A stretch of 64,000 bases of DNA from Clonostachys chloroleuca (Eukaryota > Ascomycota > Sordariomycetes > Hypocreales > Bionectriaceae): contig JBANAY010000004.1 in NCBI GenBank assembly GCA_037952775.1, positions 1,860,001 through 1,924,000 of the forward strand, in the 5' to 3' direction. Below are positions 1-12,287 of this stretch, piece after piece. How positions within the stretch are numbered: the first letter of the stretch is position 1; the number at the start of each line of letters is the position of its first letter. Below the pieces are notes generated by a model that made no database searches, was not told where the DNA came from, and worked only from the letters and a program-made list of their open reading frames with translations. Position numbers and translations under genes: made by a program.

Positions 1-230
1 CTCTAAACGGTTTGGGAAGGGCATATCCTAGTGCGGAATAAAGTTAGTGAACAATGATAATTCAGGCCCAGAAAATAAGTCGTAGATAGTAAATAAAACT
101 ACCTCATCGAAGGAGCCGTGAGAACACTAGAGATTAAAATATGGTTTGATTCAGTCATATGGGAAGAAGCAGGAATTTGATCTTAGATTCGGATGCCAAG
201 AATTATTAAATCCAAACAAGGGAGAAACCG
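1..230. other. Spacer at window edge
   Basis: No open frame with recognisable protein content. It is the 3' flank of the Est1-type gene on the minus strand. Confidence 0.5.
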
Positions 231-2736
231 TCAACTGTATTCATTACGTTCGCCAAACGCCGAGAAAGTACTTGCAGCATCCTCTAGATCAACCCACTCG
301 TCTGCTACCCCGAATCGTCGTGAAAGATCATTCCATGTTAGCCACCTTCCAGTAGATGCGATCCTACGTCCCAGCCAAAGGAGTCTCTCTTTTCGCTGGT
401 CGACCATTGAAGCCAGCTCGAATTGTTTCTCGTCTTCCTCCACCTTGCTATCTTTAAACCACTGCGATGGTAGGTAGTCCTCCGTATAGACCAGGCTCCT
501 CATTGCAAAATCCTCCGGCAGAGGACGAGGAGTGTCGTTTTTAAGAGCACCTGGAAACTCCTCACTCTCCATTCGCGCCTCGAACCCACAGGACTGGAAG
601 GTATGGTTGAGCATTGTTGCAGTGAGTTGCCATGGGAACTCTCGCTCGAGATGAGTTATAGCAGCAGGGAATTTGATCATATGCCACATAAAGGCTAGGA
701 AAGTATGCAGAAAGGGCAATGTGTTCGGATCTCCGAAACGCAAAGCAACTATTTTATAGACCTTCATTGCGAAATCGCGTGCCTTGGGGAACATCTCATC
801 AGGAACAGCCTCGTCAGCGCCAGCACCAGCACTGCTGCCAGCGCCATCAGAACCTGGAGTATCCTCTTCTTCGGAAGGTGGCGAGATCACTTTCATAATA
901 AAATTTGACTCCAATCCGTAGCCCAAGAGAGAACAACATAGAGGGATCCCGGTGTAATAGCTAATATAAAGTCAGTAATTATTCCCCTATGCTTATTCTA
1001 TCTGGTATACTTGCCCGACTTCGAGAAACTTCTTCGTCACTTTGCCAATGTAAGGATCCAAAAGCGTACAATACTCGTCGATAGACGGATCTAAGAGTTC
1101 TTTATTCTTCTTAGAGAAAAAGATACCATGCACACGGACAAAGGCAGCATCAATTGCAGGGAGGCGAGCTGCTGCACCAGCGGTAAGAACCGGATCGAAG
1201 AGAGTCATTATACTTTCCCTGGCACTGTGAAATGGAATGATAACACAGAGAGACTTCGTATAGAAGTACAGCTGTTGAATAGCATTCGGCCGGGCCAAGA
1301 TCGCAAGATGGTGGTAGAGTCGGCCAGTTGATGGTGCCTTCTCCGAAGCGAAGCTGTACCACTGGCGAGCGACTCCTGTCCAGGTCTCACGATCCTTCAG
1401 ATCATTATCCTCAATCGCCATACGGTATCTGGCAAGATCTCCTAGACATTCAACCCATGTATCCTCGAAATTAGGAACAGTCTCGTAGAGCAACGCCATC
1501 ATTGCATATGCCAGATAGATGAAGGTAAGCATGTACTCATACGAATCAGGGAGTCTGCGACGGAGCAGCTCCAGAAATGAGTGAATGCCATGTCTCCACA
1601 TACGCGCGGGCATAGCATACTTGGATGCGAGGCGGCGAAGCGCAGCGTTGGCCGCAGGATGTTGGCTGGCCAGAAAAAAGTCGTGGTGCTCGTGGAGGAG
1701 CGTACGATGGAGCGCGATAAGGGCTTGCCATTGATCCTTTGTTAATTTTTGCTCTGGGCTTGTCGACTGGGAGTTATCGACCTCGATACACTTGGTTTCA
1801 ATCATAACCAAGCCGGCATAGATCCCCTTCACTTCGGCCACCAATTGTTCATGAGATATCGGCTTCGTTTCTGGCTGGGGGGTGATCGACGTGTGCGGGC
1901 TATTGATGAGGTTTGTTGAGCCGTTGTCTTGAGCCTCAGCCTTGAGGGGAGGAGGTGGTTGTTGCCGGCCGCGGGTCTCCAGCTGTCTTTTCTGTTGATG
2001 TTCCCGCTGCTGCTGGGAAGCTTTGGAAGCATGGAAAATGCCTTTCGGTTGTCGACCTGCACCTGTAGAATCCTGCTCTGGGTTGAAGAGGCGGCCGGCA
2101 GGTCGAGCTCCCGAACCATAACGATCGAAATCATTTGGGCGTGCACGGCTCCGATTGACAGGATGCTTGCTGTTGGGAGATGCGTGTTGGTAGTCAGAAG
2201 AAGTCGGCGAGCAGACTTTCTTGTTCCCTCGTTCGTTGCTCATGCTCGTGTCTCTGTGGTCGACACTCTCGAGTGCAGCTGGGCCGGACGGTCTCTTCTT
2301 TGATAGTTTGTTCGAGGGCTGGTCGGCGGATTTGGTTCTGGACATGTTGTCGTATTAGTAACCTGGCAAGCTTACTCTCTCTGCATATGCATGTAAGATG
2401 GATGGAATGGAAGGGGCAGACATATATATCCGTGAATAAAACACAGCACGGGGAAAGAATGTTCGTGAATCAAAAGGGATGCGCGGGGCATGTGGCAAAC
2501 CAAAGGGGCAGGCAGCAGCCGACTCACGATCTTAAGCTGATCCGTTTAAAAGCATCCGCAATGGCCGCATCGCCCGTCAGATTACCATGCTCGGAGACAT
2601 TGTCGCGGACGTGTGCCTTGAAGTCCTCCAGATTGCTATCGAGCTCAGCCTTGCATTCTGGACAGGTGATTCTGCGTGCGGCAGCTTCTGACTTCCGCAA
2701 GTGTTTAACCCAACCGTCCTGGATATGGTTGCTCAT
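231..2736 (-). CDS. Est1/Ebs1/SMG7-type DNA/RNA-binding protein with N-terminal zinc finger
   Basis: Model complement(join(231..960,1015..2337,2528..2736)), 753 codons plus stop, in frame throughout. Exon 1 encodes a C2H2-like finger with C25, C28, H42 and H50. It joins by a GTGAGT donor to an acceptor lying just inside what would otherwise be a downstream ATG (2345). Residues about 80–230 are low-complexity and rich in Q, P and S. From about residue 275 the protein looks like the Est1 DNA/RNA-binding domain, helical and TPR-like, with the HEHHDFFLASQHP and YHHLAILARPN stretches typical of the family. In known members this family acts in telomerase recruitment (Est1) or nonsense-mediated decay (Ebs1, SMG7); which one applies here cannot be read from the sequence. 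The last intron needs a GC donor. Family call is strong, finger assignment moderate. Confidence 0.82.
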
Positions 2737-5700
2737 CGTAGGTTGGAGAGCAGAGTCAGACAGCAGACATCAGCAGGAAGAGGGGTTGCTGGTATCAATC
2801 AAGCCAGTAAGTAAGCAAATGCTGCAGTACTCAAGGGGCGGGATTGCGGCAAAATTGAGCGATTACCAGTGGCACTCTAGTAAACATCTCGTGTTAGCCG
2901 CCAGTGACGCCCTCGGGTGCAGGGTGAGGGCGCAAAACGATGCGCTTGATGTCGTTGTATGAAGAAGGGAAAATTGGTGGCCAACATAATACGTACTAGA
3001 AGTTGCACGGAGGGAAAGCACCTGCCACATTCCAGGTCCCTACCTCCTACCCACCAGTGATGTCAGTGAGGTCTAGGGTGGTCTGGTTGCTGCAGTGAGT
3101 CGTGGCGGCTGCTTGGGGGGATTAGGGCAGCAGCACGTTGTACCTGCAATGGCGATGGCTGCGCGAGTGCAAGCCTGGCGGGAATGGCCGCAAAATGAAT
3201 TGAAAAGGAATGAATTCGGCAGGTCCCGATGGATAGGGCTCTGCTAGGTCAGAGAAATGTTAATAACCTCGAGAAAAGCAAAGGAAGGAGGACGTGGCAG
3301 CTATATTAACCCAAATCTCTCCCAAATCTCTCGCTTGGAAATTGGTTCGCGCACCACTGGCCACCTACATGTACCGATACTTGGACATATTCTCCTCTCT
3401 GTACCTCGCGCCTTAAGATAGTCAAAAAATAGCCATTTGGCAATACCTCGCTCCCTGCCTTTCTAAAACCCTTATGGTTCGCTCGCCGCCGTGCCCTCAC
3501 GTTAGGTTCGTCTAACGGCACTTCGTAGGACCCGACACACGGAAGATTGAACTAACATAGCGGTTTTGTTTCTATCTCCTAGAACCTACTTTGGCTGCCT
3601 CAACAACTTCCGCCGCGGGCAGAATGCACTACATCACACCCTGCGAGTCAGCCAGACATTTTATGCAGACTGCAGCCAAACCTGTCTACTACATGACTTA
3701 TTTATGCCCGAGGTGTGCTGCTTCATTTCAGCCATGTTCCTTGCTGCATACGAATGGGAGAGACGAGGATTTGCCAGTGGAAAATAAAGAGCAAAACAAG
3801 CCAGCATCCAAGACTCTTCAGCGAACAATGCCATGGATTTTCCCAGAAACAAGACATGGAAGCAAGCTACCGTCTTGTCAAATTCAGCCACTCAGACCAG
3901 TCTACCCAGCCATCTTTAGCCAGACCCCATGGCCTGCCTGCCAAACTGATGAGACGTGCTGTACTGATAGCACCTGCACTTTTATTGCTTATAGCTAGCA
4001 ACCCACGCTCACCAGATAGGTAGACTACTCTCGCCTTGCACATCATATGACCAAAGTCTCACACCCTCATCGACACCTAATGTGTTGTACATATTCATAT
4101 CGTTGGGTGACACAAGTCCAGAGACGCCGCAGCCCCAAACGCTAGACACCAACCTCACGGGCTGGGCATCAATGAACCCGGGCAGCCAAAATGGTCGGGA
4201 GGGTTCAAGAGGTTTATCGGAAGCCCGCAGATGCAGCCCGAAATCATGTCCGCCTCGTTTATTAGCACGTTTGCTTTTCCCCCTCGGTAAAGCATGAAAA
4301 CTCTATGCAAGTATTCTCGTCTGTGGCACTCTCTCATCACACATCTTAAATTATCAACCCCTTCAGCATTCGGAGTGGAAGCTGCTTAAGGAAACCGGTC
4401 GCGTACAACGTCGGCGAATTCTGGCCAAAGCACCGTACGCTACCTCATCTCTTAGGAACTGCTGGCGACTACCTATGCATTCATCACATTGCGCTCTCGG
4501 AGAAGGATTCAGCCTCACATCCGCTTCAAGCACACCCGCGGCGGCCTGGTATGCGGCCTGGTAGGCGCCTAGCGATCGCGAAAACAATCTCCAGACACGA
4601 GGCGGCGAGCTGGAGGTTGGTAGGCGGCGTTTCCCAGCCTTTCAAATTATGGGTTATCGTGTATGACAGCAGCGCCTTACATATTTGCCTTGGATCGGCG
4701 AGACCTATGAGGCTACCTTCGGTAACATCGATCGGTTTGCTTTTTTTGTAATGCGCGCTCGTTGCCTCGATCACATGGGCTCCTTGCGTAAGCTGATTAA
4801 GTCTACCATCTTGTCAGCTCGCAAGTGGCTTATTATTCAGACGACTGGATGACTGGTTTGACCTCGTTATATCTACCAAAGTATTACTGGCGCCCGGGAT
4901 TTTGGAAGAGTCATCTCCAATGTTGTGGTCGGCAGATTGGTACTGAAGCCATGCAGTTTCCAATCACCAAACATCCTCGATTATCCCATCCATGGACTTG
5001 GCCTGGGCACCTAATCTGGCCCATATTTTCATCGGGCTCAAGTGGACTAACATAAATTCCCTGTGCAACCAGGTACGCAAGTGCGGCATTGACTATCATG
5101 GTGTTCTCGTCCCATATTGGTTCCCGGTTCCTGGGTTCATCTGTGTGCTCTGGTGCTGCCGCGCGTCATCTAAGGACATGGACACGAAATCTATCCTTGG
5201 ATGCCTGTGAAGCCATCCCTTCCCAATAAAGAACCACTCGCAGGTTGAAGCTAGCTCTTTGTCGCTCACTTTACTACAGACATCAGAGGATTTCACAAGG
5301 ATTGTTCTCGGGCACCCGCATCGTCATCCATTTACTCCGCACCTCCAAAAAGAGAACCAAAGCCGTGGCAAACTGTGATACCCGAAGAAGAAAAACCAAC
5401 ATCCTCGTATTTTCTTCCGTGTAACAATGGTAATCTAGCAATGCTCGGGAGTCGACGTCAGTGTGCTACGCCCGCCCTCATCCCTGTTGCCTCCTGAAGT
5501 TGCCTTACGACACCAAACTCTTAGAGTTTTGGATGGACCCTTGATGGACCCTTTCCGTCTCAGGCACCACAGACGCGACGAAAATCATGAAACGAAGGGA
5601 ACGGGTGCTCGCATGCCGGCGCGGCCTCAATTGCCCTTCCCCGATGCATCCCATGGAACCGGTAGGCTGTGCGAGGCCGGCAACTCACAGTCCATGAATG

Positions 5701-6311
5701 GCGGGAATTCGCGCTGACCGGGAATATACTTGGTTCGCTCAAAGGCAGCGGCGGTGGGTATTTTCCTTCTTTTGGTTTTGCCCGCCAGCCGCCTATTCGC
5801 CACACGACCCCCGTCTGAGCTGAATGAGGCGCAATACTTCTCCTGATACGAAAGCGCCAGTACCCAGTAGGCAGCAGGCAACTCGCCTCACATGGTTGCC
5901 TCTCCTGTTGTCGTAAAATAAGTGGCTTGGAGTGCCGGGCGCACCGCGCTGATCAAAGATCAACGCTAACCAATTGATTGCGTTTTTGTGATCACCACAG
6001 CCGCCTTGCGAGCACAGCCAATGAACTATGGCAGCCTAACAAAGCAAACGTCAGTCAACGCTTTCAATTGAGCTGTACAGTCAATACTTTCAGCAGCCTT
6101 AAGTAACGTCTTCGGGTCATCTGATAGCCCGCAACCGCAGCTGTGCAAGCTGAACCAGGTGGCAAGGGATAAGCGACGCGGGTGAATGAGAAAGGGGGAA
6201 CGTGGGAGCGTCTCACAAAAGGAGGATGGCAATTTGGCCGGCGATTGGGTCGAAATGCTTTGATTATGATATTGTACAGTCTCTAATGATAACGCCTCTG
6301 ACAAGCATAAC
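2737..6311. other. 3.6-kb gene-poor spacer
   Basis: Only short frames of about 60–135 codons on both strands, with no recognisable motif. The first few hundred bases are presumably the promoter of the Est1-type gene. There is a small local duplication of a GCGGCCTGGTA-like word near 4540–4570. I see no RNA gene. Confidence 0.4.
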
Positions 6312-7888
6312 TCACAGGGAAGCTCGATAGGCCTCATACCGGTCCGCCTTCAGTCTCTTCGCGTCGACCCTTGCTATCGTTTCAGCATCATACAGGTCCT
6401 CAAGCTTCTTCCCTTTCTTAAAAATTCTCTTTTCATGCCTTGCAGCTTCTTCCTTCGTCATGCACACCAAGTCGCTCAGCTTCAGTCGCGAACTCCTCTG
6501 GACTTGAGGCTCCTCACCAATGACGATCAAGTTGTCCTCGCTGGGCTTGCGCCACCGTATCAACACGATCTTTGTAGAAATGCCCGTGATGACGCTCTTT
6601 CCTTGGTACAGCTCATCCAAGAGGAATGCGACGTCGTTCGTTGTCAGCGGAATCTTAAGGCCAGTGAGATTAGGGTGGAAGAGCCTGTGTAGCTTCTCTT
6701 CCACGCCCTGGACGTAGTTGAAGACTCCATCATACAATTTATCCCGGCCTTTGCCTGGCGCGTAGTCGTAAGGGTAGCCAGTCAATGCGAGAATAACGTG
6801 ATTGGCGACTGTCAGCCCAAAGACGGCAGGCATCGTTCCGAGTACTGGGAGAATCCGAACTCGAAAGTTTGCCATTGGCCCAAGGTCGCCCACGGAGCCC
6901 TTTTGAAATTCTTCTTCGGGTAGAGGGAGGAGTTCAGCCTTGCCATCACCAGTCTTCTCCATGGAATACACAACAGGAATTCCCGTGTGAACTCCTACTA
7001 GTTTGAGACGACGCCGCGTGCTACGAGATAGCGCATCGTCAGTGCTAGTTGATATATCACCCACAATGATGCGGGTAGGATCTGACTTGCAACCAGCTCC
7101 CATTGAACTAATCACGGGGAGCTTGTTGTCGTGGCAGTACTTGAGTAATGCAACCTTGGTGTCAATGTTGTCGATTGCGTCAATAACGAAATCCGGCTTG
7201 CGGTCAGTCTCCCCCCAAGGGCCCAGTAGTTTTTCGGCTACGTCGTCGTCGAATTTCTCCTGGCGCAGGTCAAATTGAACCCACGGGGCGATGGCAATCA
7301 ATCGCCTCTCCAGACAGCGGACCTTGGGTGTGCCTACGTCCGCAAGCGTTGCCACCGCATGCCGGTTCAGTGAGCTCAGTGTGACTTGGTCGAAATCAAT
7401 AAGACGAATCTTCGATGCGCCGGACCTGGCGAGCGACGCCGTGGCATGAGAACCGACACCACCACAACCCACAACGACTACAAACGAGTCGCGCAGCTTG
7501 TCCAACCCCTCAGGCTTGAGGAAGACTCTGTTCCGGGCCAGCTGCTCCAAAATGAGCTCCTCATCAAAGTCTCCTGCCTGCGCGCGCCTGGCCAATGCCT
7601 GGTTGCGAGCGTCCTCCTTATCCACTGGAGGGTCTGAGTAGGTCACCTAACAAGAAGATATTAGTTGTCAAGCCCTCACAAGCCGAATTGCCGTAGATGT
7701 CTAACCTTGCCGTCATCACCCTCACTTTGTGGTATCGAATTCTTCAATCGTGAGATCCTCTGTCCCCGTTCCAAGGACTGGTAGCCCAGGATGAGTGAGG
7801 CGACGGTGGCACCTGAGAATACAGCAGTCGCGAACAATTGAAATCGCGGGTTTGCCAGCGTATCTGCAACGATGGGATTCATCTTCAT
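6312..7888 (-). CDS. tRNA threonylcarbamoyladenosine dehydratase (TcdA/Tcd1-like)
   Basis: Model complement(join(6312..7646,7706..7888)), 505 aa. The phase-0 intron has donor GTTAGA and acceptor TTAG. An E1-like ThiF fold is shown by the ATP-binding motif GCGGVGSH (about residues 121–128), the DFD motif after it, and DAIDNIDTK. The family activates N6-threonylcarbamoyladenosine at position 37 of tRNAs to form cyclic ct6A. Residues about 17–36 make one hydrophobic helix, matching yeast Tcd1/Tcd2, which sit in the mitochondrial outer membrane. The start was placed at the first ATG of a close pair (7888 and 7882) directly before the helix; a longer frame upstream looks non-conserved. A GTGAGT follows the last Leu codon, so a short extra 3' exon is possible. 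Divergent from the mitochondrial gene at 8204. Confidence 0.9.
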
Positions 7889-8203
7889 TTCATACTTGGA
7901 ATAAACGAAATCTATTCGGACAATGACCAGCAATTCATCTGCAACTGTCTGGTCCCTACTTGAAACTACCTGCCTACTGAAATCTGGTGAGCACAAAATG
8001 CGGCATGAGCACGTGATCGACTGACGGGAAATACGTACCTCGACACCAGCCGGGTCCAGTGGCTCCTTGTCGAGATCGACCCGATGCCAATTCGATCAAG
8101 CGTCATTCAATCCCTCCACAGCTTCATCCTCACGTCCAAAATTGGGCGCGGACATGGCACAACCGGCATAGAGAGGCGGCACTCCCCGTAACCCGACCAT
8201 CAA
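7889..8203. promoter_or_regulatory. Shared divergent promoter
   Basis: About 315 bases separate the start codons of the ct6A dehydratase (-) and the predicted mitochondrial membrane protein (+). No motif is assigned. Sharing follows from the head-to-head layout only. Confidence 0.5.
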
Positions 8204-9940
8204 ATGACGGCACCTCGATTGAGCCCTCAATCCCGCTGGGCCAATATGCGACCGCGCATCCTGGTTTGCCGCTCTTGGCTGAGCAATCCGAGGCTCGCTA
8301 TTGAACAGAGGGGCACAGCTTTTCGATTCCATCGACGATTAGCTCAACGCCAATGGGCCACGACAAACTCGCCATCCCGACCGACTCTTGCCTTCCTCAC
8401 AACACCCACGGCCAATCGCGATGCTTGCCGCCGCACATACGCATCCGGACGACGCAGACAATGGCTCATACACGAGGCTAAGCTTTTCGTCCGCTATGCC
8501 ACCATCTGCGTAATTGGCTCCCTTGCCTTTTTTACGATATACTACTTCATCCTCGAGGAGAAGGTCGAGCGCGACTACCCTACTCCCCCCGAGTGGCCCT
8601 GGAGGCTCAGGAAGCAATTGAGGGATGCACACAAATGGACAGATCCAAACCACAGGCCGGCGGTCAACTGGGTCAAGACATTCGAACTTGCGAGAAATGT
8701 GTGTTTGAGTTTTGAGGACGTGAAAAAAGACGGCCACAAGATCCCCAGACTCTCCGAACAAGAGGAACCCGGCGCCGAGGTTCCCTGGGAGTTCATCGCC
8801 CATGACATATCCGGAATGAGCGAGGAGTGGCGGCGGGGTTACTACGAGACAATGATGCTCACGGCCAAGGCCGCCGAGTATCTAGACGGCTGGGTCCGAG
8901 ACGTCAAGCGCAATTTTGCTTCCGCTCCTGAATATGTCATTGGGCCATCCAACCCCAGGCCCAAGCCCATCCCAGTCGGAGCCCCCAGGGCCCCTCGCGA
9001 GGAGGACTGCGAGCCTGCATTCCCACCCGCCGACCGGTACTACCTCAAAATTTTCGCTACCAAGGGCTTCAGCACCAGGCAAAAAATTGAGGCCGCCTTC
9101 GAGTATGCCAACTTCCTCGAGTTTAAGCAGCGACCCGGTGGTGCGGAGCCGCTGCTCAACTACGCACTGGCAGAGGCTACACAGGGCATGGCACAAAACG
9201 AGCTTCCATACAACCCCAAGACCTTTGCACTAAAGGACAAGGGCCCCGCCCCCTCTCTAAATGTCCTCGATGCTCTTACCACGATCGCAAATTACAAAGC
9301 CAGAAACGGACAGGTCTCTGAGGCGCTGCCGATCTACATCTCGCTGCTAAAGGCCCGTCGCGCCCTGCCAAACGAGCCGCCCCGTGGTCAACTTCGCCCC
9401 AAGCCGAGGAGGCAGACGTCGACCTTTGGCACCATCATCGAGCTCTTCTCCCCTCCCGAATACCCTCCCGCGCCTCCGGATGGCACCCGGCCTCCCTGGC
9501 GCAGTCCCGAGGAGCGCTGCCATGAGGCGTCCCTGAACCTCTACATTGGCGAGATCCTCTACTCGACCTCGTCAAAGGAGGACGGCCTCGCCTGGACCCG
9601 CGAGGGCGTCGACATCGCCGAGGAGGAGCTCCGCTCCCTGCCTTCGAGCGCGAGCAAGGAGGCCGCCGCCGTGAAGCAGACATGCCGCGAGTGCCTCCAG
9701 ACTGGGCTGGACAACTGGACCGTCATGGTGGCCAAGCTCGTCAAGGAGGAGCAGCTTGACAGGGAGAAGAGACCCGCGCCGAGCGTGCTCTCCTTCTGGA
9801 GCTCCAAGCTCCCCGAGAGCGTCGAGGGCCGGTGGGAGGCGGAGCGCTCCGTGCTGAAGGAGAGGGTGAGGCGGACCACCGAGCTTGTGGATACCACCAA
9901 ACCTAGGGACGAGGGCTTCCTCAGGTGGTTCCAAGCTTAG
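8204..9940 (+). CDS. Mitochondrial single-span membrane protein with helical-repeat C-terminus
   Basis: Intronless frame of 578 aa. Residues 1–90 are rich in Arg and Ser and poor in acids, like a mitochondrial presequence. The true start may be Met15. One transmembrane helix spans about residues 95–117 and is followed by an acidic linker. The C-terminal 400 residues are helical and soluble, with repeat-like stretches such as AAFEYANFLEFKQRPGGAE and ALTTIANYKARNGQVSEAL that look TPR-like. Related fungal proteins are often labelled maltose permease, which the single-span topology does not support. A resemblance to the Mgr3 adaptor of the i-AAA protease is possible but unproven. Function is therefore not assigned. 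Confidence 0.75.
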   Translation: MTAPRLSPQSRWANMRPRILVCRSWLSNPRLAIEQRGTAFRFHRRLAQRQWATTNSPSRPTLAFLTTPTANRDACRRTYASGRRRQWLIHEAKLFVRYATICVIGSLAFFTIYYFILEEKVERDYPTPPEWPWRLRKQLRDAHKWTDPNHRPAVNWVKTFELARNVCLSFEDVKKDGHKIPRLSEQEEPGAEVPWEFIAHDISGMSEEWRRGYYETMMLTAKAAEYLDGWVRDVKRNFASAPEYVIGPSNPRPKPIPVGAPRAPREEDCEPAFPPADRYYLKIFATKGFSTRQKIEAAFEYANFLEFKQRPGGAEPLLNYALAEATQGMAQNELPYNPKTFALKDKGPAPSLNVLDALTTIANYKARNGQVSEALPIYISLLKARRALPNEPPRGQLRPKPRRQTSTFGTIIELFSPPEYPPAPPDGTRPPWRSPEERCHEASLNLYIGEILYSTSSKEDGLAWTREGVDIAEEELRSLPSSASKEAAAVKQTCRECLQTGLDNWTVMVAKLVKEEQLDREKRPAPSVLSFWSSKLPESVEGRWEAERSVLKERVRRTTELVDTTKPRDEGFLRWFQA

Positions 9941-10204
9941 TTCATGTAATGCATCAGATTTTACGAGTTATACTAATCCAGCAGGGGCAGGGTGGAAACG
10001 GGACATTCAACAATTTTTGTCTCAGGGGTATTTTTCCATGTATCATCACCAACTTTCACTTGATGTCTTCCCCTCGTCTAGGGAGTTATATTATCCCGGT
10101 TACGTCAATCTCTAAGTAGCCTCTTTTACGTAGCGCGCCATGTAAATGTATAGCTCAAGAAAGAAAAGCCCACACAAACTTCTCACATTTTACCATGTGC
10201 CAGT
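9941..10204. terminator. Convergent 3' ends
   Basis: Spacer between the mitochondrial protein gene (+) and the Arb2-domain gene (-). No open frame. It presumably holds both polyadenylation regions. Confidence 0.35.
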
Positions 10205-11690
10205 TCATTCCACCTTGCTGCCCTCTTTAGTCTCCTCCTCAAAAATTGACGCCTCGCCGGTCTCCTGGAAGCGTCTCCAAGCATTGGCCTTCTTCACCTC
10301 GGTCTTGAGGTAGTCTTGGTTGAGAATGGCAACCATGGGCTTCGCATCATCATCTGCCGCAGCCCACGACTTTTCAATCTCCTCCAAACTTGCCTGCTCC
10401 ACATCAATCTCCGCCTCGATTATCACCCGTTCATTCTCAGCATCTGGGTTCATGGCGTAGCGGTGGAGGAAGGACATGATGGGTTTGAGTGCGGTGATGA
10501 GAATGCACTCGACGTGGTTCGGCTCCGAGGAGGAGTAAACCGGCATGCCGTACGGCTGAAGGCCGCGGTGTTCGATTCCCTCTGGCGGCGCAATCGGGGT
10601 ATCGAATGGCTGGTCAGAGACAACGTAGCTGCGGCAACGCTACCAAACTGTCAGTTTATCACGAAGAGGAATCATGGGCTAAAGCCATCAATGAATAACG
10701 CTTCTTACCTTAGCCAAGAAGTCCTTGAAGGGCTGAGAAGTCAGCTGGTAGGCAGAATAGAGAGTCTCCAGGATAGCCATGGAGCTAAGCCTCTGTCCCC
10801 AAACTCCCCAATTCTTGTCGAGGAATTTCTCGACCTCCTCACTAGTCATGGCATCAATCGTGATGATGTCGATCACGGCGTCCTTATCCACCATCTGGGT
10901 CAGAACCTCGTCGAAAACGCAGCGGACGTGGTCCTGGCCAGTCACGTTGCCCGGGATATCATTCACCTCCGGCACATGCCTCCTGCCCGCGTGCACCAGG
11001 CTTGGGAGCGGAGTGGCCAGCCACCCGGTCGAGGTGACGGCCCGCTGCCCCTCTGGCCACCAGCGCCGCTGTCCCATGTTCGCAAGGACGAGTCCGGGCA
11101 CCTCCTCGCCGGGCGAGGTCTCAGCCCGCGCCGCGTCCACCACGGAGACCATGCTGCCTGTGTTGATCCCCCCGGCACCGTTGGCGATGCGGCCGGCGAG
11201 GACGCCCAGGTCCTGCGACATCTGTCCGAATATGACGATGACGCGCTTCTTCGACTTGAGGTCGGCGTCGGCGAATATTGGCACATGAGGCTTCGAGGGC
11301 GGAGTGCCGAGAGGGAGTCGGATCTTCTCAAGTCCCCTCTCGGTGAGGCGCTGATGGATTATGTTCTCGAGGGCTTCTGTAGATGGCAGTAAAACATTAG
11401 GCTTTGCTTTTTGATATATGGGGTCAAGGGAGATTATTCGCACGGTTGAAAGAAAATCGCTGGCGCTGGTTGACTCGATCATTCTTGCTTAGGAAGTACT
11501 TGAAATAGTAGTCCGGATCCTCGATGGATCGAATCTCATCGCCATCATTGACGAAATACCTGGGATTTAATCATCCAGTCAGCGAATATGGAGCGCGAAA
11601 GGCAGTGCACGAGGAGACAAACCCGAGTTTCTCTAAATCCGCAGGGAAGTCGGCGTCCAGTGGCAAGCCGGAAGGGAGACGGCGAAACAT
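10205..11690 (-). CDS. Arb2-domain protein
   Basis: Model complement(join(10205..10639,10709..11376,11444..11559,11623..11690)), 428 aa, all phases consistent. The first exon is only 68 nt. Intron 2 uses a GTGCGA donor and restores the FNQALENIIHQRL reading, which supports it. The central part carries the Arb2/FAM172 alpha/beta-hydrolase-like core (VIVIFGQMSQDLGVLAGR, INTGSMVSVVDAARA). In fission yeast Arb2 is part of the Argonaute siRNA chaperone complex; in filamentous fungi Arb2-domain proteins also occur fused to histone deacetylases. Here the domain stands alone with a short acidic C-terminus. Lies in a same-strand run with ATG29 and dihydroorotase but with separate promoters. Confidence 0.85.
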
Positions 11691-12287
11691 GATGATCGAG
11701 GCTTTCGGGTTGTGAGCTACCAGATGATTACTTGCAAGAAAGTAAGTTGAGCGATGAAACAGTTGGGTGTTGTTGGGAAGAGTCGGTCTTTTATGGCTGA
11801 GATGAAATCATAAAAGAGGACGGCGAGGGTGAAAGGAGAGCAGCTGCTGTGTTTCTGCAACACACAATACGTAAGAGAAAGAGAATAAAGTTCAACAGCA
11901 ATGGAAGCTGCCAGAGCCCGACAACGCAACACAATGAATAGTGCAACACACAATAAACACACGGGATATGGTGGAACACTGGAAGGGACAGTGCATGGTC
12001 CCTCAACGCTTTGGTAGAGAGGAGACAACAATTGATCCTTGATAAGAAGTCCGGCCTACCAAACAAACACTAGTCGTTCCGGTTACAACGTACGTAGATA
12101 ATACATAACAAGCCCGTCTTTGTTCAAGTTACAGAAGGCGGCATCATCAAACGCACATCGGCGACGTGCAGCAGAAACCCATTAAACCAACGCCGCTTCC
12201 CGTTCGCCCACGCCAGCCATTAAACCAAAGCGTAAACAGCAACATGAGTAGCCATAATTCATAATCATACAGAGTTAGTGGGGTGTT
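11691..12287. other. Promoter of Arb2-domain gene and ATG29 3' flank
   Basis: About 600 bases without a credible gene. Short frames of 60–105 codons are rich in Leu and Cys and look random. Confidence 0.4.

Noticed and set aside
2180..2962. 260-codon plus-strand frame
   Set aside because: Overlaps exon 1, intron 1 and the Ser-rich part of the Est1-type gene. Content looks random.
10316..11392. 358-codon plus-strand frame
   Set aside because: Antisense to the Arb2-domain gene, whose four exons keep frame and family motifs.
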